DNA of 44,868 bases from Bacillota bacterium (lineage in GTDB: Bacteria; Bacillota; SHA-98; Ch115), in NCBI GenBank assembly GCA_012842565.1, contig DUSO01000037.1, positions 1 through 44,868 of the forward strand, in the 5' to 3' direction. Below the pieces are notes generated by a model. It was not told the DNA's origin. It saw only the letters and a list, made by a program, of their open reading frames with translations, and made no database searches. How positions within the stretch are numbered: position 1 is the first letter of the stretch; every line of letters starts with the position of its first letter. Both the position numbers and the translations under genes were made by a program. Positions 26,433 to 36,226 of this stretch are shown here, piece after piece.

Positions 26433-28522
26433 GAGAATGTCACCCCTAACAAGTTAAGCACTGTGTTAGCTATAAAGCCGCAGCCGAAGGCCAGGGCGAA
26501 TACCGCCACCGCTATTCCAAGCGCCACCTTCATACCGCGCTCCTTCACCATTATCGAAAATTGGGCCACGCACGGCACGAAGAGGGTGAGCGATATGCTT
26601 GCCACCAGGAGCTGGTTGGGGGTGAGCGCGCCTGCGCGGTCAAGGTCGAAGAGGCCGGCCGCTCCATAGTCACGCCTGAAGAAGCCAAACAGGAAAGCAG
26701 TCGCCGCCTCCCGTGGCAGGCCTATGGCGCTCACTAGCGGCTCTAATGCACTTGTCGCGACATCAAAAAGCCCGGTTAGCTTTCCGCCCCAAATTAGGAT
26801 GCTGGCCAGCACAAAAACAGGCACCACCTCAGAGAAATACCACTTCATCCGGGCAAAGGTCTTCTTCAATATGTTGCCGAGCCCGGGAACGCGGAGCGGA
26901 GGCAGCTCCATATAAAAGGCCGGAGGGTTTCCGGGCAGTATCCGCGACAGGAGCCATCCACTGGTCGCGAAGGCCCCACCGACGAAAGCCACCCAAACCA
27001 GGAGCGCCCCGGGGTGCCCTGCCAGAAGCGCCATTATGACGCCCAGCTGGGCCGAGCAAGGAATCGCGAGAGCCATGAGAAAGGTTGCGATAATCCTTTC
27101 CCTCTCCGTTTCGAGGGTACGGGTCACAATGGTCGCCATAGTATCGCACCCGAGGCCCAGAGTAAGCGGCACTATTGCGCGGCCGCTCAAGCCGACCACC
27201 TTAAGGAGCCTATCTGACAGCATCGCAAGGCGCGGGAGATAGCCGGAGTCCTCAACCAGCGAAAATGCCAGGAAGAACGTCCCGACAATCGGCAATACGA
27301 TGGCAATCGCGTACCTCAGTCCCAGGGTGATGATCCCATAGTCGCCGGCTATCAAGAGCCGCAGGGGTTCAAAGGGCACGAACGACCCAACGAAACGTTC
27401 TACCAGGGGATTTACCGCGTGGACGAAGACCCGTTCCTCGATGAAGTCCACAAGGGTACCGGCCCCGAACTGCCCCACGAATTTGTAGAATACAAAGTAG
27501 AGAACAGCCAGGAGAATGGGAAATCCCGTCACAGGGTTCATGGTAATCCGGTTGAGCCATGTCCCGACAGGGCTGCGTCTTGTCCGCGACTGCGTGGTTA
27601 TCCCGCGCAGGATCCAGTTGACGTCCGCCTGCCTCCTGACCGTGAGATCATAAGCGAGGGAATGCCCGCTCTTGCTTTCGTACCTCCTGTTCAACTCGTC
27701 TGCATACCGGATGATCTCCTTCCCGCGAGGTTCGCTGTTTTGTAGCAGGTCAAGCGCCCACGCATCCTGCTGCAGGGCCAGCAAGGCCATCATGCGCCTG
27801 CTGAAGGGATGGTCTAACTCCATCATGCTGGTGAGGCTGGCTATCGCCTCCTCAATCTCACGGGTATAAGTCACAACCTGGATGCCCCGGGCGGTTGCGC
27901 AGTCCCGTGCGACCGCACATCCCCGGGCGCCGGGGTTTGGACGCCCTGAAGGTGTCGAGTACGCCCTGATAACGGACTTGAGCCGGTCGATTCCCATCCC
28001 GGATATAGAGGCTGTGCCTACGACCGGTATCCCGAGCCTTCGCTCAAGTTCTTCCAGGTCAATGGTGAAACCTGCCCTTTCGGCCTCATCCATCATATTG
28101 GCGACCAATATCACGGGCAAGCCTGCCTCGATGCACTGGATCGTCATATTGAGCATCCGGGGCAGATTCTTGGCATCTACCACGTGGAGCACAATGTCGG
28201 GCTTCTCCGAAGCCAGCACATCCCTCGTCACCCTCTCCTCGTCCGATATGGGAAGGAGTGAATATGCCCCCGGCGTATCCACGACCTCGTACACACCTTG
28301 TCCGATCAGGCAGTGTCCCCGCGACACATCTACCGTGGTACCCGGATAGTTCGACACCGTCGCATAGAGCCCCGTGAGATTGTTAAAGAGCATGCTCTTG
28401 CCGACATTGGGGCTCCCGACCAGGATGATCTTCTTCGCAACATCGCGTCTGGCTTTCCCGTGTCGGTGGCGCCACCTGTGGCAGTGGCCCCTCCCTGCCC
28501 CGTACCCTGCACCAGGAATCAA
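26429..28522 (-). CDS. feoB: Ferrous iron transporter FeoB
   Basis: 697 residues from TTG 28522, chosen because GGAGGGG lies 7 bases upstream and just after the fur stop. An N-terminal G domain shows G1 GSPNVGKS (about 35-42), G2/G3 region NYPGTTVDVSRG and VDTPGAYSL, and a GDI-like helical domain follows. The C-terminal membrane part holds two Gate motifs (LTLGLGCDTMATIVTRT, VPCVAQFSIMVKERG) and about eight or more spans. Before the G domain are about 33 residues with the His/Cys cluster GHCHRWRHRHG. A loop near GARGCAVARDCATARG looks like an insertion. Operon fur-feoB-feoA. Confidence 0.95.
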   Translation of the reverse strand: MIPGAGYGAGRGHCHRWRHRHGKARRDVAKKIILVGSPNVGKSMLFNNLTGLYATVSNYPGTTVDVSRGHCLIGQGVYEVVDTPGAYSLLPISDEERVTRDVLASEKPDIVLHVVDAKNLPRMLNMTIQCIEAGLPVILVANMMDEAERAGFTIDLEELERRLGIPVVGTASISGMGIDRLKSVIRAYSTPSGRPNPGARGCAVARDCATARGIQVVTYTREIEEAIASLTSMMELDHPFSRRMMALLALQQDAWALDLLQNSEPRGKEIIRYADELNRRYESKSGHSLAYDLTVRRQADVNWILRGITTQSRTRRSPVGTWLNRITMNPVTGFPILLAVLYFVFYKFVGQFGAGTLVDFIEERVFVHAVNPLVERFVGSFVPFEPLRLLIAGDYGIITLGLRYAIAIVLPIVGTFFLAFSLVEDSGYLPRLAMLSDRLLKVVGLSGRAIVPLTLGLGCDTMATIVTRTLETERERIIATFLMALAIPCSAQLGVIMALLAGHPGALLVWVAFVGGAFATSGWLLSRILPGNPPAFYMELPPLRVPGLGNILKKTFARMKWYFSEVVPVFVLASILIWGGKLTGLFDVATSALEPLVSAIGLPREAATAFLFGFFRRDYGAAGLFDLDRAGALTPNQLLVASISLTLFVPCVAQFSIMVKERGMKVALGIAVAVFALAFGCGFIANTVLNLLGVTFS

Positions 28523-28563
28523 GTATCGTCCCCTCCGCAGTTGCCCATTGTCCTCAGCTATTG

Positions 28564-29040
28564 TCAGCTTCGTGATGTCTCTCCGCCCTTCGCTGCCTCG
28601 CGGCATTTAGCGCAATACCCGTAAAACCTCAGGCTGTGGTCGGTTATCTGAAACCCTGTGCTGTCCTCGATTTCCTTCTCCAGGTGTTCAAGCAGGTCCT
28701 GGTTGAACTCGGTGATCCGGCCGCAGCCAATGCAGATCAGGTGATGGTGGAAATGCCCACCCACGTCCGTATTCAACTCATACCTGCTGCCGCTGGCACC
28801 CAATTCCAACTTGGAGACGATGCCCACGCGTTCGAGGGCGTCCAGGGTTCTGTAGACCGTTGCAAGCCCGATGCCGGGATGCCTCTCCATCGTCGCCAGG
28901 TATATATCCTCCGCGCTGGGGTGGGCCCCTATGTTTTCAGCAAGGACCTCGAGGACAGCCTCCCTCTCCGGCGTGACCCTGAGGTCGTTATCAGACATAA
29001 GGTTTATTGCGCGAGCAACCTCCCGCTTTACATCCCCCAT
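28564..29040 (-). CDS. fur: Fur family metal-responsive repressor
   Basis: 158 residues; GGAGGGCG precedes ATG 29040. An N-terminal winged helix (RVTPEREAVLEVL, SAEDIYLATMERHPGIGLATVYRTL) and a C-terminal dimer and metal domain with GGHFHHHLICIGCGRITEF and YGYCAKC, giving two CxxC pairs for structural zinc. It heads fur-feoB-feoA, which makes it the likely iron sensor that represses its own operon in Fe(II)-replete cells. A strong promoter with an overlapping Fur box lies directly upstream. PerR or Zur function cannot be fully excluded, but the FeoB context favours Fur. Confidence 0.93.
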   Translation of the reverse strand: MGDVKREVARAINLMSDNDLRVTPEREAVLEVLAENIGAHPSAEDIYLATMERHPGIGLATVYRTLDALERVGIVSKLELGASGSRYELNTDVGGHFHHHLICIGCGRITEFNQDLLEHLEKEIEDSTGFQITDHSLRFYGYCAKCREAAKGGETSRS

Positions 29041-29071
29041 GAGACGCCCTCCAATTCATACCAGTCTATAT

Positions 29072-29090
29072 GAGAATGAATATCACTTTC
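29072..29090 (-). promoter_or_regulatory. Fur box
   Basis: On the minus strand GAAAGTGATATTCATTCTC matches the 19-base Fur consensus GATAATGATAATCATTATC at 15 positions. It begins just after the fur -10 hexamer, where bound Fur would block transcription start. Confidence 0.8.
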
Positions 29091-29096
29091 GATTTG

Positions 29097-29125
29097 ATTA
29101 TACCCTGTTCAATATTGGAAGTCAA
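29097..29125 (-). promoter_or_regulatory. Sigma-A promoter of fur-feoB-feoA
   Basis: On the minus strand TTGACT (29125-29120) and TATAAT (29102-29097) are spaced by exactly 17 bases. The start point, near 29090, falls at the edge of the Fur box. Confidence 0.85.
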
Positions 29126-29294
29126 CAGACCAGGCGCCCGAAGCCGGGCAAATGAGACGCGACAAAAAGGGTTGGACGGGGACATCGAGAATACTAAACC
29201 AGGATTCAAAACCCCGGAGCCCATAACATGCAACATGGTAATGCAAGATGACCGGGGTGTAAGCTGCAATATCCGTGGAAGGGATGGATCGAAC

Positions 29295-30275
29295 TTGAAA
29301 CTCGGCACATTCATGTACAACGGGCAGACCTTTACCGGGGGTGTTATCGAACCCGGGATAGGAAGGGAGATCATTGTGGACCTCCAGGCAGCATATGCCC
29401 TCTATCTCAAGAGAAAGGGTGAACCGGACCCGGTTCGCCTGGCAGAGGCCCTTATGCCCGGCGATATGGTGGCTTTGCTAAAAGGCGGTGAGCGTTGCCT
29501 CTCCAACGCCAGGATTGCCGTTGAACTGGTAAGTGAGATGCTCTCCTCAGGTGCCGCCGCCGGACTCACCGGCCTCGACGGCCGCAGGTTGGCCTACGAC
29601 CTGGAGGAAGTAAGGCACCTCGCCCCGCTTCCCAACCCCACCAAGCTCATCTGCATAGGGCTCAACTACAGGGACCATGCAATGGAAATCGGGGCGGCCC
29701 TCCCCAAGGAGCCGGTCCTCTTTTCCAAGTTTTCTAACGCGGTGATCGGGCCCGGCGAGGCGATCATCATCCCGGAGGCATCCAGGGAAATCGACTATGA
29801 GGCCGAGCTTGCCTGCATCATTGGCAAGGCAGGCAAGAACATCCCCAGGGAGCGCGCCCTCGAGCACGTGGCCGGCTATACGATATTGAACGACGTGAGC
29901 GCAAGGGACCTGCAGTTCAGAGACGGGCAATGGATCAAGGGCAAGACCCTCGATTCGTTTGCCCCGATGGGCCCCTACTTGGTTACGGCCGATGAGGTAG
30001 GCGACCCGGGGCATCTGGACATAAAGCTATGGCTAAATGATAAGCTCATGCAAGATTCCAACACCGACCAGCTGATTTTCGATGTTCCCGGTCTTATCGA
30101 ATATATCTCGCGCCTTATGACCCTGACTCCGGGCGATGTCATAGCCACCGGTACCCCGTCGGGGGTGGGCTTTAAGCGAAAACCCCCGGTGTTTATGAAA
30201 GACGGGGATGTGGTGAGGATCCAGGTCGAAAAACTGGGCGTTCTCACAAACCCTGTGTCCTCTTCGACCCACTAG
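29295..30275 (+). CDS. Fumarylacetoacetate hydrolase (FAH) family protein
   Basis: 326 residues from TTG 29295, chosen because the family begins near KLGTFMYNG; upstream in-frame codons show no similarity. The catalytic C-terminal FAH domain starts near residue 105: CIGLNYRDHAMEIG, FSKFSNAVIGPGE, EIDYEAELACIIGK (metal-binding E residues), NDVSARDLQ, KTLDSFAPMGP and TGTPSGVGFKR. The family cleaves C-C bonds in acylpyruvates and 2-oxo acids or hydrolyses related compounds; acylpyruvase or a ring-cleavage product hydrolase is most likely. It stands alone, divergent from fur, so its pathway cannot be fixed. Confidence 0.9.
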   Translation: MKLGTFMYNGQTFTGGVIEPGIGREIIVDLQAAYALYLKRKGEPDPVRLAEALMPGDMVALLKGGERCLSNARIAVELVSEMLSSGAAAGLTGLDGRRLAYDLEEVRHLAPLPNPTKLICIGLNYRDHAMEIGAALPKEPVLFSKFSNAVIGPGEAIIIPEASREIDYEAELACIIGKAGKNIPRERALEHVAGYTILNDVSARDLQFRDGQWIKGKTLDSFAPMGPYLVTADEVGDPGHLDIKLWLNDKLMQDSNTDQLIFDVPGLIEYISRLMTLTPGDVIATGTPSGVGFKRKPPVFMKDGDVVRIQVEKLGVLTNPVSSSTH

Positions 30276-30465
30276 CTGCCCAATGCAGCGGCAGTCCGGC
30301 CGGGCCGGTAGGACGGTGGCCCAATCACCGAGCGCCACCTATGCTCTGTAATAGTGCAGGTAACACCGAGAGCCACCCTCTCATACAGTGGTGGAGGGAG
30401 GGTGCCTTTCCCGGATCTTTATCCCGTTAAGGCCGAGACCCGCCCTTCTCGAGGGGTGAGAAAGG

Positions 30466-31449
30466 TTGGTCCATAACCGCGCAGCCGAGGTATGGGGCTA
30501 CTTTGGCGAGGAATCGATGCCGTCCCTGGAGAAGTATTACAATCTGCTGAATGGAATCTTCGGGTGGTGGTTTCTACTTACAAGCGAGGGTTTTTTACGG
30601 GAAAGCGTGAACCTGCGCGCCCTGGAGTTTGCAAGGTCCCATGGCCTCTTGGTCCAGGGTACCGTACACAATTTTGTGCAGACCAGGTTTGTCCGCGAGA
30701 TTGCCCATTCAGTCCTGACCGACCCGCGCGCAAAGGGGAGAGCTATTTCGAATATCATAGCCGCGATGGCGAGATACAGGCTGGATGGAGCCCATATCGA
30801 CCTGGAGAATGTCGATCCCAATGACAGGCAAGCCCTCACCCAGTTCATGAAGGATTTGAGCGAGGCGGCAAGACGGCAGGGCCTCATGGTAACCCAGGCC
30901 GTACCGGGCAAGACAGAAGAGAATCCTCGCCATCCATGGTCTGGGGGTTTCGATTACCGGGCCCTCGAGCCGAGCTCGGACTGGCTGGTGATCATGGCAT
31001 ATGAGGAACATTCGGCTACAGGCCCTCCGGGCCCCCTCGCATCATACAACTGGTACCGCCGGGTGAAGGACTTTGCCATCTCGCAGCTCCCACTGGACAA
31101 GATAATGATTACGACCGGGGTATATGGGTACGACTGGCCAGTCGCGCCGGTAGAGACCGCGACCACCGTAACCTATGCCGATATCCTCCGGATAACCGAG
31201 GTCTACCAGGTCCCGCTCACCTTCGCACCCGATGTACGAGAATGTACCCTTGCCTATCGTGCGCCTGATACCCCCGAAGGCCGGTGGCATGTTGTCTGGT
31301 ACCAGTGCCCCGAGGCAGCCGAATGGAAATTCCGCCTGATAAGGGAAAACGGGGTCAGGGGTACCGCGATCTGGCAGATGGGGCAAGAGGACCCCCGCGT
31401 ATGGGAGCTGGTTGCGAGCATCCTTCTGGCGCCCCTCTCCCAGTCATAG
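30466..31449 (+). CDS. Glycoside hydrolase family 18, spore-hydrolase-like
   Basis: 327 residues from TTG 30466; GAGGGGTG lies 7 bases upstream and a stop codon closes the frame just before. The GH18 active-site strand DGAHIDLE is present, with VTQAVPGKTEENPRHPWSGGFDY, LVIMAYEEHSATGPPGP and a C-terminal GVRGTAIWQMGQED. It resembles the catalytic domain of YaaH/SleL-type N-acetylglucosaminidases that degrade spore cortex fragments. It has neither LysM repeats nor a signal peptide, so it may act inside the cell or in the mother cell. A hairpin terminator lies 54 bases downstream. Confidence 0.85.
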   Translation: MVHNRAAEVWGYFGEESMPSLEKYYNLLNGIFGWWFLLTSEGFLRESVNLRALEFARSHGLLVQGTVHNFVQTRFVREIAHSVLTDPRAKGRAISNIIAAMARYRLDGAHIDLENVDPNDRQALTQFMKDLSEAARRQGLMVTQAVPGKTEENPRHPWSGGFDYRALEPSSDWLVIMAYEEHSATGPPGPLASYNWYRRVKDFAISQLPLDKIMITTGVYGYDWPVAPVETATTVTYADILRITEVYQVPLTFAPDVRECTLAYRAPDTPEGRWHVVWYQCPEAAEWKFRLIRENGVRGTAIWQMGQEDPRVWELVASILLAPLSQS

Positions 31450-31502
31450 CATAACCTCGCGGTTTTCTTGCCGTGAAAGGCCCCACCGCGGCGCAAAATT
31501 GG

Positions 31503-31536
31503 AGGGGGCCGGTCCACTTTGCTGGACCGGCCCCCT
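31503..31536. terminator. Strong hairpin between convergent operons
   Basis: AGGGGGCCGGTCCA pairs perfectly with TGGACCGGCCCCCT around a 6-base loop (14-bp stem). It lies between the rightward GH18 gene and the leftward housekeeping run. On the minus strand CCAATTTTGC follows, so it may act mainly in that direction or as a bidirectional stop. Confidence 0.75.
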
Positions 31537-31560
31537 GTCCGAGGGCCTGTTTGCCATGCC

Positions 31561-32106
31561 CTAATCCCGCCTGCTGCGCACCGCCGCCTGTATCGCGCCC
31601 GCCACCGCCAGCGCGATTACACCACCCGTAAGGGCGGTGAAAAGCTGCGGTAACTGCATAGCCCTGGCAATGGGGGGCTTCACCTCAACTACATATCTCA
31701 CTGCCGATGAGAGTATCAGGAACTTGACAACAGCACCTGCCACAACACCTGTAACCCCGGCCCACAAGGCCTTCCTGCCCGCATTCCTGACCGCGCTGAA
31801 TACCAGCACAAGCGCGGCGTTTCCTATCATTATAAAGGGGATCATTGGACCGAGAGGAGCAGCGAGAATTCCCCTAATAAAGGCGATCCAGGGAGTGAAA
31901 AGCCCTATCACAGCGCCACCGAGGGCGCCCACAAATATGGCAGACAAAAGGAGCATAGCGTTGACGGCGGGACCTGTTACAGGCTGAGGCAAGCCCAACA
32001 TCTGAAACGCAAGGGTGAGCGCGAGCAGCACCGCCGTCCTGGTCAGCCAGCGCAGGCTCTTTTGCCAGGTTTCCTCCTGTTTTTTCAGCCCCTTTTCTTC
32101 TTGCAT
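31561..32106 (-). CDS. ECF transporter S component family protein
   Basis: 181 residues from ATG 32106, with GGGGGTG 6 bases upstream. About five to six hydrophobic spans make up most of the chain, and the pattern AVLLALTLAFQMLGLPQPVTGPAVNAMLLLSAIFVGALGGAVIG is that of ECF-type substrate-binding subunits. S components capture vitamins or metals and need the shared EcfA/A'/T module, which is not in this window. The substrate is not identifiable. It is the last gene of the long leftward run and is followed by the strong hairpin at 31503-31536. Confidence 0.75.
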   Translation of the reverse strand: MQEEKGLKKQEETWQKSLRWLTRTAVLLALTLAFQMLGLPQPVTGPAVNAMLLLSAIFVGALGGAVIGLFTPWIAFIRGILAAPLGPMIPFIMIGNAALVLVFSAVRNAGRKALWAGVTGVVAGAVVKFLILSSAVRYVVEVKPPIARAMQLPQLFTALTGGVIALAVAGAIQAAVRSRRD

Positions 32107-32146
32107 AGAAATCACCCCCGACCTAGTGTTAATGTGTTATCGCACT

Positions 32147-33013
32147 CTAGAGCCCCTCAACGGTGCCCTTCTTAAACCCGACTTCCAATTCTGCGATCAG
32201 CATGCCTACGAGGATCAGTAACGCGCCGATGACACCCTTGCGGCCCAGGCTCTCCCCCAGCCAGAGCCACGCGAAGATGGCCGAGAATATGGGCTCTGTT
32301 GCCAGTATGATGGCTACGCGAGTCGGGGAGGTGACTCTCTGGGCTGCATTCTGCACGAAGAATGCCCCGGCTGTTGCAAAGGCCCCGAGATACAGTATCG
32401 AGAGCCAGGAGCGTATTCCCAGCTCAGATGCCCTGAAAACCGGCCCAAGTTGCCCGGTTACAGCCGTATAGGCTATGCCGATGACTGCCGTTGTGGCTAC
32501 CTGCACCAGGACTAGAAGCGGGACATCCATGACCGGAGCATAGCGGCCGACGAATACTATGTGAAGCGCAAACCCAAGCGCGCAGAGGAGGACCAGCATG
32601 TCCCCGACCTGCGGCACCAGACTGCTCCCGGGCTCCATGGTCATCGAGCCAAGCCCAAGCGCGGCGAGTGCGGCCCCAATCAGCGCAGCCCGCCTCGGCG
32701 GCCTGTTCAGGATAAGCTTCGATAAAAATGGCACCATGACTACCGAAAGCCCGGTTATGAACCCCGCCTTGGAGGCGGTGGTATATTTTAGCCCCACCGT
32801 TTGCAAGACATACCCTGAAAACAGGAACCCGCCCAGCACGGCGCCAGCTATTAATGTGTGCCTGTCCAGCCGCCTGAGCCGCCCCAACATCCCGAGGGCC
32901 ATAAGGATCGCGGCCACCGTAAACCGCGTAGCGATGAGCACCATCGGGTCAAAGTATGCTACAAGGCTCTTTACCAGGGGAAAGGTAGAACCCCAGATCA
33001 GCGTTACAGCCAA
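32147..33013 (-). CDS. EamA/DMT family transporter
   Basis: About 288 residues with ten hydrophobic spans in two EamA repeats: LIWGSTFPLVKSLVAYFDPMVL in the first, and LYLGAFATAGAFFVQNAAQR followed by ATEPIFSAIFAWLWLGE in the second. Such proteins usually export amino acids or metabolites. The start is unsettled. TTG 33013 is given, but family-like residues (RRWLADSSLLAV) continue upstream in the same frame with no ATG, GTG or TTG before the gatB stop at 33071. A CTG at 33046, or a one-base error, may be involved. It follows gatB closely and is probably co-transcribed. Confidence 0.85.
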   Translation of the reverse strand: MAVTLIWGSTFPLVKSLVAYFDPMVLIATRFTVAAILMALGMLGRLRRLDRHTLIAGAVLGGFLFSGYVLQTVGLKYTTASKAGFITGLSVVMVPFLSKLILNRPPRRAALIGAALAALGLGSMTMEPGSSLVPQVGDMLVLLCALGFALHIVFVGRYAPVMDVPLLVLVQVATTAVIGIAYTAVTGQLGPVFRASELGIRSWLSILYLGAFATAGAFFVQNAAQRVTSPTRVAIILATEPIFSAIFAWLWLGESLGRKGVIGALLILVGMLIAELEVGFKKGTVEGL

Positions 33014-33070
33014 TAGCGAGCTGTCCGCCAGCCACCGGCGATCCAGACCATATAATCGAGTCGTCTTGCA

Positions 33071-34555
33071 TCATGCCCTTTCCAGCCTATCTTTGAGCAA
33101 CTTGTTCACCAGTCGGGGATTCGCACGGCCCTTCGTCTTTTTCATCACCTGCCCCACCAGGAAGGTCAGCGCTTTTTCCTTGCCCGCAGCGAAATCCGCG
33201 CATGGGCCCGGATTTTCCCGGATTACCTCGGCAATCACACCGGCCAGTTGAGATTCGTCGGAGATCTGGACGAGCCCGCGCTCTTCTATTATTGCCCCGG
33301 GCATCCTGCCTGTCCTGAATGATTCTTCAAAGACTTCTTTGGCGATCCGCCCGCTTATGGTCCCCTTAGCCATGAGGTCCAGTACCTGCACAACGTATTC
33401 AGGAGTTACCGGAGATTCCTCTATGGACTTGCCCTCAGCGTTCAGGAGGCCGAGGAGTTCGCTCATCACCCAGTTGCTTACAGCCTTGGCATCATGATGC
33501 CCTTTCACACATTCCTCGAAGAAATCCGCCAGCGCCCTGGATTCAGTGAGGAGCTCCGCGTCATACTCCGGGAGGCCGTATTCCTTGATAAAACGCTCGC
33601 GCCTCGCCGCGGGGAGCTCCGGAAGCGTTGACCGGACCTGTTCTACCCATTCCCGGTCGATAACCATCGGGACAAGGTCGGGCTCCGGGAAGTAACGGTA
33701 GTCGTGCGCTTCTTCCTTGCTGCGCATTGAGACGGTTACGCCCCTTGCCTCATCCCAGTGGCGGGTCTCGCGGACAATCTCCTCCCCTCGCTCCAGCGCC
33801 CTTATTTGCCTTACCCTCTCGTATTCGAGGCCCTTCTCCACAGCCCTGAATGAATTCAGGTTTTTTAGCTCCGTCTGGGCGCCGAAAGTGGTCGACCCGG
33901 CCCGCCGCACAGAGATGTTGGCGTCACACCGGAGTGAGCCTTCCTCCATCTTGCAGTCAGAAACCCCGATATATCTAAGAATATTCCGCAGGGTGTTGAG
34001 GTAGACATAGGCTTCCCGTGGCGAACGTATATCCGGCTCGCTTACGATTTCCAGCAGGGGTATGCCTGCACGGTTGTAATCCTCGAGAGAATAGCTGGCA
34101 CCCACGATATCCGAGCCCTCATGAATCGACTTGCCCGCTTCTTCTTCAAGGTGCACCCGTCGGATACCTATTCGCCTCACCTCCCCGTCGTAGCTTATGG
34201 TCAGGTGCCCTTCAAGTCCAAGTGGGAGGTCATACTGGGATATTTGGTAGTTCTTGGGAAGATCGGGGTAAAAATAGTTCTTGCGGTCAAACTTGCTGAA
34301 TTCGCTTACCTTACAGTTGAGAGCCAGCGCCGTCCGGATTGCGAATTCCACCGCCCGTTTATTCACGACCGGAAGCACGCCGGGCAGCCCAAGACATATG
34401 GGGCATGTGTGGCTGTTCGGTTCCGCTCCGAACTGCGTGCTGCAGTTACAGAATATCTTGGACGCCGTCAGGAGCTCCACGTGGACCTCGAGTCCTATAA
34501 CCGTTTCGTATTTGAGTTCGACCTCCTTAGAAAGGCCGTGTTCTACAGTCGTCAA
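33071..34555 (-). CDS. gatB: Asp-tRNA(Asn)/Glu-tRNA(Gln) amidotransferase subunit B
   Basis: 494 residues from TTG 34555; GAGGGGG lies 9 bases upstream. [15 protein letters not shown], the zinc-binding region ([20 protein letters not shown]) and [22 protein letters not shown] mark the GatB catalytic kinase domain, and a C-terminal YqeY-like tail follows. GatB phosphorylates the misacylated Glu or Asp on the tRNA and amidates it with ammonia delivered by GatA. It is third in the gatC-gatA-gatB run, 71 bases after gatA. Confidence 0.97.
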   Translation of the reverse strand: MTTVEHGLSKEVELKYETVIGLEVHVELLTASKIFCNCSTQFGAEPNSHTCPICLGLPGVLPVVNKRAVEFAIRTALALNCKVSEFSKFDRKNYFYPDLPKNYQISQYDLPLGLEGHLTISYDGEVRRIGIRRVHLEEEAGKSIHEGSDIVGASYSLEDYNRAGIPLLEIVSEPDIRSPREAYVYLNTLRNILRYIGVSDCKMEEGSLRCDANISVRRAGSTTFGAQTELKNLNSFRAVEKGLEYERVRQIRALERGEEIVRETRHWDEARGVTVSMRSKEEAHDYRYFPEPDLVPMVIDREWVEQVRSTLPELPAARRERFIKEYGLPEYDAELLTESRALADFFEECVKGHHDAKAVSNWVMSELLGLLNAEGKSIEESPVTPEYVVQVLDLMAKGTISGRIAKEVFEESFRTGRMPGAIIEERGLVQISDESQLAGVIAEVIRENPGPCADFAAGKEKALTFLVGQVMKKTKGRANPRLVNKLLKDRLERA

Positions 34556-34626
34556 TCCGGGTTACCCCCTCGTCATGCCCGCTGCCGGTCGATGTGCTCG
34601 CGTTGTCGCGGGAACTACCGGCAGGG

Positions 34627-36141
34627 CTAATCGTCGCTAAAACTGCCAGCCGGGATACTCGCCCTGTCGCGGCCGCCTGTCTGGAGAGGCGGCTTGGGCG
34701 ACCTTGGCCCCCACGCTGTCTCGAATGCATATGCGGCACGGATCAGGGTAGGCTCGTCAAAATGCTTGCCCAAAAGCTGAAGCCCCACCGGCAGCCCATC
34801 CTGCCCGAAACCGCAAGGGAACGATATGCCAGGAAGTGCGGCGAGGTTGGCAGTTATAGTGTATATGTCCGACAGGTACATGGACAGTGGGTCTTTTGTC
34901 TTCTCTCCTATCCTGAAGGCTACAGTAGGCGATGTGGGCGACAGGACCACATCGCATGCCTCAAAGGCCCGTTCGAAGTCCTGAATGAGGAGGGTACGGA
35001 CCTTGAGGGCCTTTAGGTAATAGGCGTCATAGTAGCCCGAGCTCAGGGCATAAGTCCCCAGCATTATGCGTCTCTTTACCTCAGCGCCGAAACCCTCCTT
35101 GCGTGTCCTCTTGGCCATGGTCACTGAGTCGGGCGCGCCCTTCGCCCTGAGGCCATATCTCACGCCGTCATAACGAGCCAGGTTGGAGCTGGCCTCCGCC
35201 GTTGCCACAAGATAATAGGTCGCAAGGGCATATTCAGAATGCGGGAGCGAGACGTCCACGAGGATGGCCCCCATATCCTGCAGCCTGTTCATCGCCTGTT
35301 CGATGGCCTCCCGGACATCAGGAGCAAGTCCCTCGCCGAAATACTCTTTCGGCACACCTATCTTCAATCCCTTGATATCCGGTATCAGGTACTGTGTATA
35401 GTCGGGGTATTCTCGATTTACCGAGGTTGAATCGCGAGGATCATACCCTGCAATTGCGTTCATCAGGATGGCACAATCAGTCACATCCCTGGTGATCGGG
35501 CCTATCTGGTCGAGCGATGAGGCAAAGGCCACGAGCCCGTAACGCGATACGCACCCGTAAGTGGGCTTTAGCCCCACCACACCGCAGAATGACGCGGGCT
35601 GGCGGATGGAGCCACCCGTATCAGACCCCAGCGCCAGGACAGCTTCTCCGGCACTGACCGCGGCGGCGCTGCCGCCGGATGAGCCCCCCGGCACCCGGTC
35701 CAGGTCCCACGGGTTGCGTGTCGTGAAGAACCCCGAGTTCTCCGTGGAAGAACCCATGGCAAATTCATCCATGTTGGCCTTTCCCAGCATGACCACACCC
35801 TGCGACATGAGACGCTCCACAACGGTGGCGCTATAGGGCGGGATGTAATTTTCTAAAATCCTGGAAGCACAGGTGGTCTTGATGCCACGAGTAGAAAGGT
35901 TGTCCTTTAGCGCGATGGGGATACCGTCAAGCGGGCCGATCTCCTCCCCCCGGGCTATCCGTGCATCGGTGGCACCGGCTGCGGCAAAAGCCTCCTCACG
36001 GGTGAGAGTGATATAGGCCCGTACCAGCGGCTCGACTTCATCGATCCTCCTGAATACCGACTCTACAATCTCGCGTGCACTGGCCTCCTTGCGAAGGAGG
36101 ATGTCGTGCAACTCATGCGCTGTATATTCATATAACTCCAA
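34627..36141 (-). CDS. gatA: Asp-tRNA(Asn)/Glu-tRNA(Gln) amidotransferase subunit A
   Basis: 504 residues from TTG 36141, preceded by GGTGA at 6 bases. It is an amidase-signature enzyme with the catalytic Lys in [12 protein letters not shown] and the Ser cis-Ser-Lys motif region [15 protein letters not shown] followed by [25 protein letters not shown]. It hydrolyses glutamine and channels ammonia to GatB. Length and motifs are normal. It lies 85 bases after gatC on the same strand, with no terminator seen between them. Confidence 0.97.
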   Translation of the reverse strand: MELYEYTAHELHDILLRKEASAREIVESVFRRIDEVEPLVRAYITLTREEAFAAAGATDARIARGEEIGPLDGIPIALKDNLSTRGIKTTCASRILENYIPPYSATVVERLMSQGVVMLGKANMDEFAMGSSTENSGFFTTRNPWDLDRVPGGSSGGSAAAVSAGEAVLALGSDTGGSIRQPASFCGVVGLKPTYGCVSRYGLVAFASSLDQIGPITRDVTDCAILMNAIAGYDPRDSTSVNREYPDYTQYLIPDIKGLKIGVPKEYFGEGLAPDVREAIEQAMNRLQDMGAILVDVSLPHSEYALATYYLVATAEASSNLARYDGVRYGLRAKGAPDSVTMAKRTRKEGFGAEVKRRIMLGTYALSSGYYDAYYLKALKVRTLLIQDFERAFEACDVVLSPTSPTVAFRIGEKTKDPLSMYLSDIYTITANLAALPGISFPCGFGQDGLPVGLQLLGKHFDEPTLIRAAYAFETAWGPRSPKPPLQTGGRDRASIPAGSFSDD

Positions 36142-36226
36142 TCGTATTCACCATCCCCAGCTCGAGCACCTCAACACAGATCCTTGGCCTCATGGCCGAC
36201 CTGCGTTGCTCCGCAGGAGCCTCGCA

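Noticed and set aside
30276-30465. Terminator or small RNA after the FAH gene
   Set aside because: The region is GC-rich and forms several weak stems, but none has a T-run or a clear promoter.
33013-33071. ATG at 33071 as the true start of the DMT transporter
   Set aside because: It is in a different frame from the transporter and encodes residues unlike the family.
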